Assembly: GCA_041662765.1 (NCBI GenBank)
Contig: JBAZRT010000047.1
Location: forward strand, 1-5,019
Source of the DNA: JAPLXD01 sp041662765
GTDB taxonomy: Bacteria > Patescibacteriota > Minisyncoccia > Moranbacterales > UBA11712
Length of the DNA stretch: 5,019 bases
Direction: 5' to 3'
Part shown: in pieces, positions 4,989-5,019 of the stretch
Layout of the letters: each line of letters starts with the position of its first letter
Numbering within the stretch: position 1 is the stretch's first letter
Notes under the pieces: generated by a model
What the model was told of the DNA's origin: nothing
Seen by the model: the letters and a program-made list of their open reading frames with translations, nothing else
Databases searched by the model: none
Position numbers and translations under genes: made by a program

Positions 4989-5019
4989 TGAAGCTGAATT
5001 ATTTTACATTGATCACTGT

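Overview
The window holds four genes: one on the plus strand (157-993), and three on the minus strand read in the order alpha/beta hydrolase (4978-4370), DNA primase dnaG (4290-2485), primary sigma factor rpoD (2418-1066). The adjacent dnaG and rpoD are the core of the bacterial macromolecular synthesis operon, without rpsU next to dnaG here. The genetic code looks standard: the genes end in TAA or TAG and none needs an in-frame TGA. The AT-rich composition, the lysine-rich extension on RpoD, the slightly divergent primase Toprim motifs and weak or absent Shine-Dalgarno sequences suggest a Patescibacteria/CPR-type bacterium (Parcubacteria-like). That assignment is inference, not proof.

Layout. 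Positions 1-156 contain no certain gene. They carry an open frame entering from the left edge (to 170), a competing 26-codon hydrophobic ORF with a fair ribosome binding site (55-135), and a small perfect hairpin (129-148). Positions 157-993 encode a membrane-anchored or secreted lysozyme-fold protein, probably a peptidoglycan hydrolase. A strong bidirectional terminator (1006-1041) separates it from the convergent rpoD. RpoD has all the normal sigma-70 regions plus about 88 extra lysine-rich N-terminal residues. The dnaG-rpoD gap (2419-2484) has a perfect AGGAGG beside the dnaG stop codon, but the next in-frame start leads only to a 10-codon mini-ORF, and rpoD's own ATG has no visible ribosome binding site. 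The hydrolase-dnaG gap (4291-4369) carries a candidate extended -10 promoter inside a nested inverted repeat, very close to the dnaG start.

The primase and sigma factor couple replication initiation with housekeeping transcription. The small serine hydrolase upstream has no obvious functional link and may simply share transcription. I see no CRISPR array, tRNA, rRNA or insertion sequence. Nothing here is clearly a new system; the most interesting points are the RpoD N-terminal extension with its slippery A-tracts, the dnaG-rpoD junction, and the leader region before the lysozyme-like gene.
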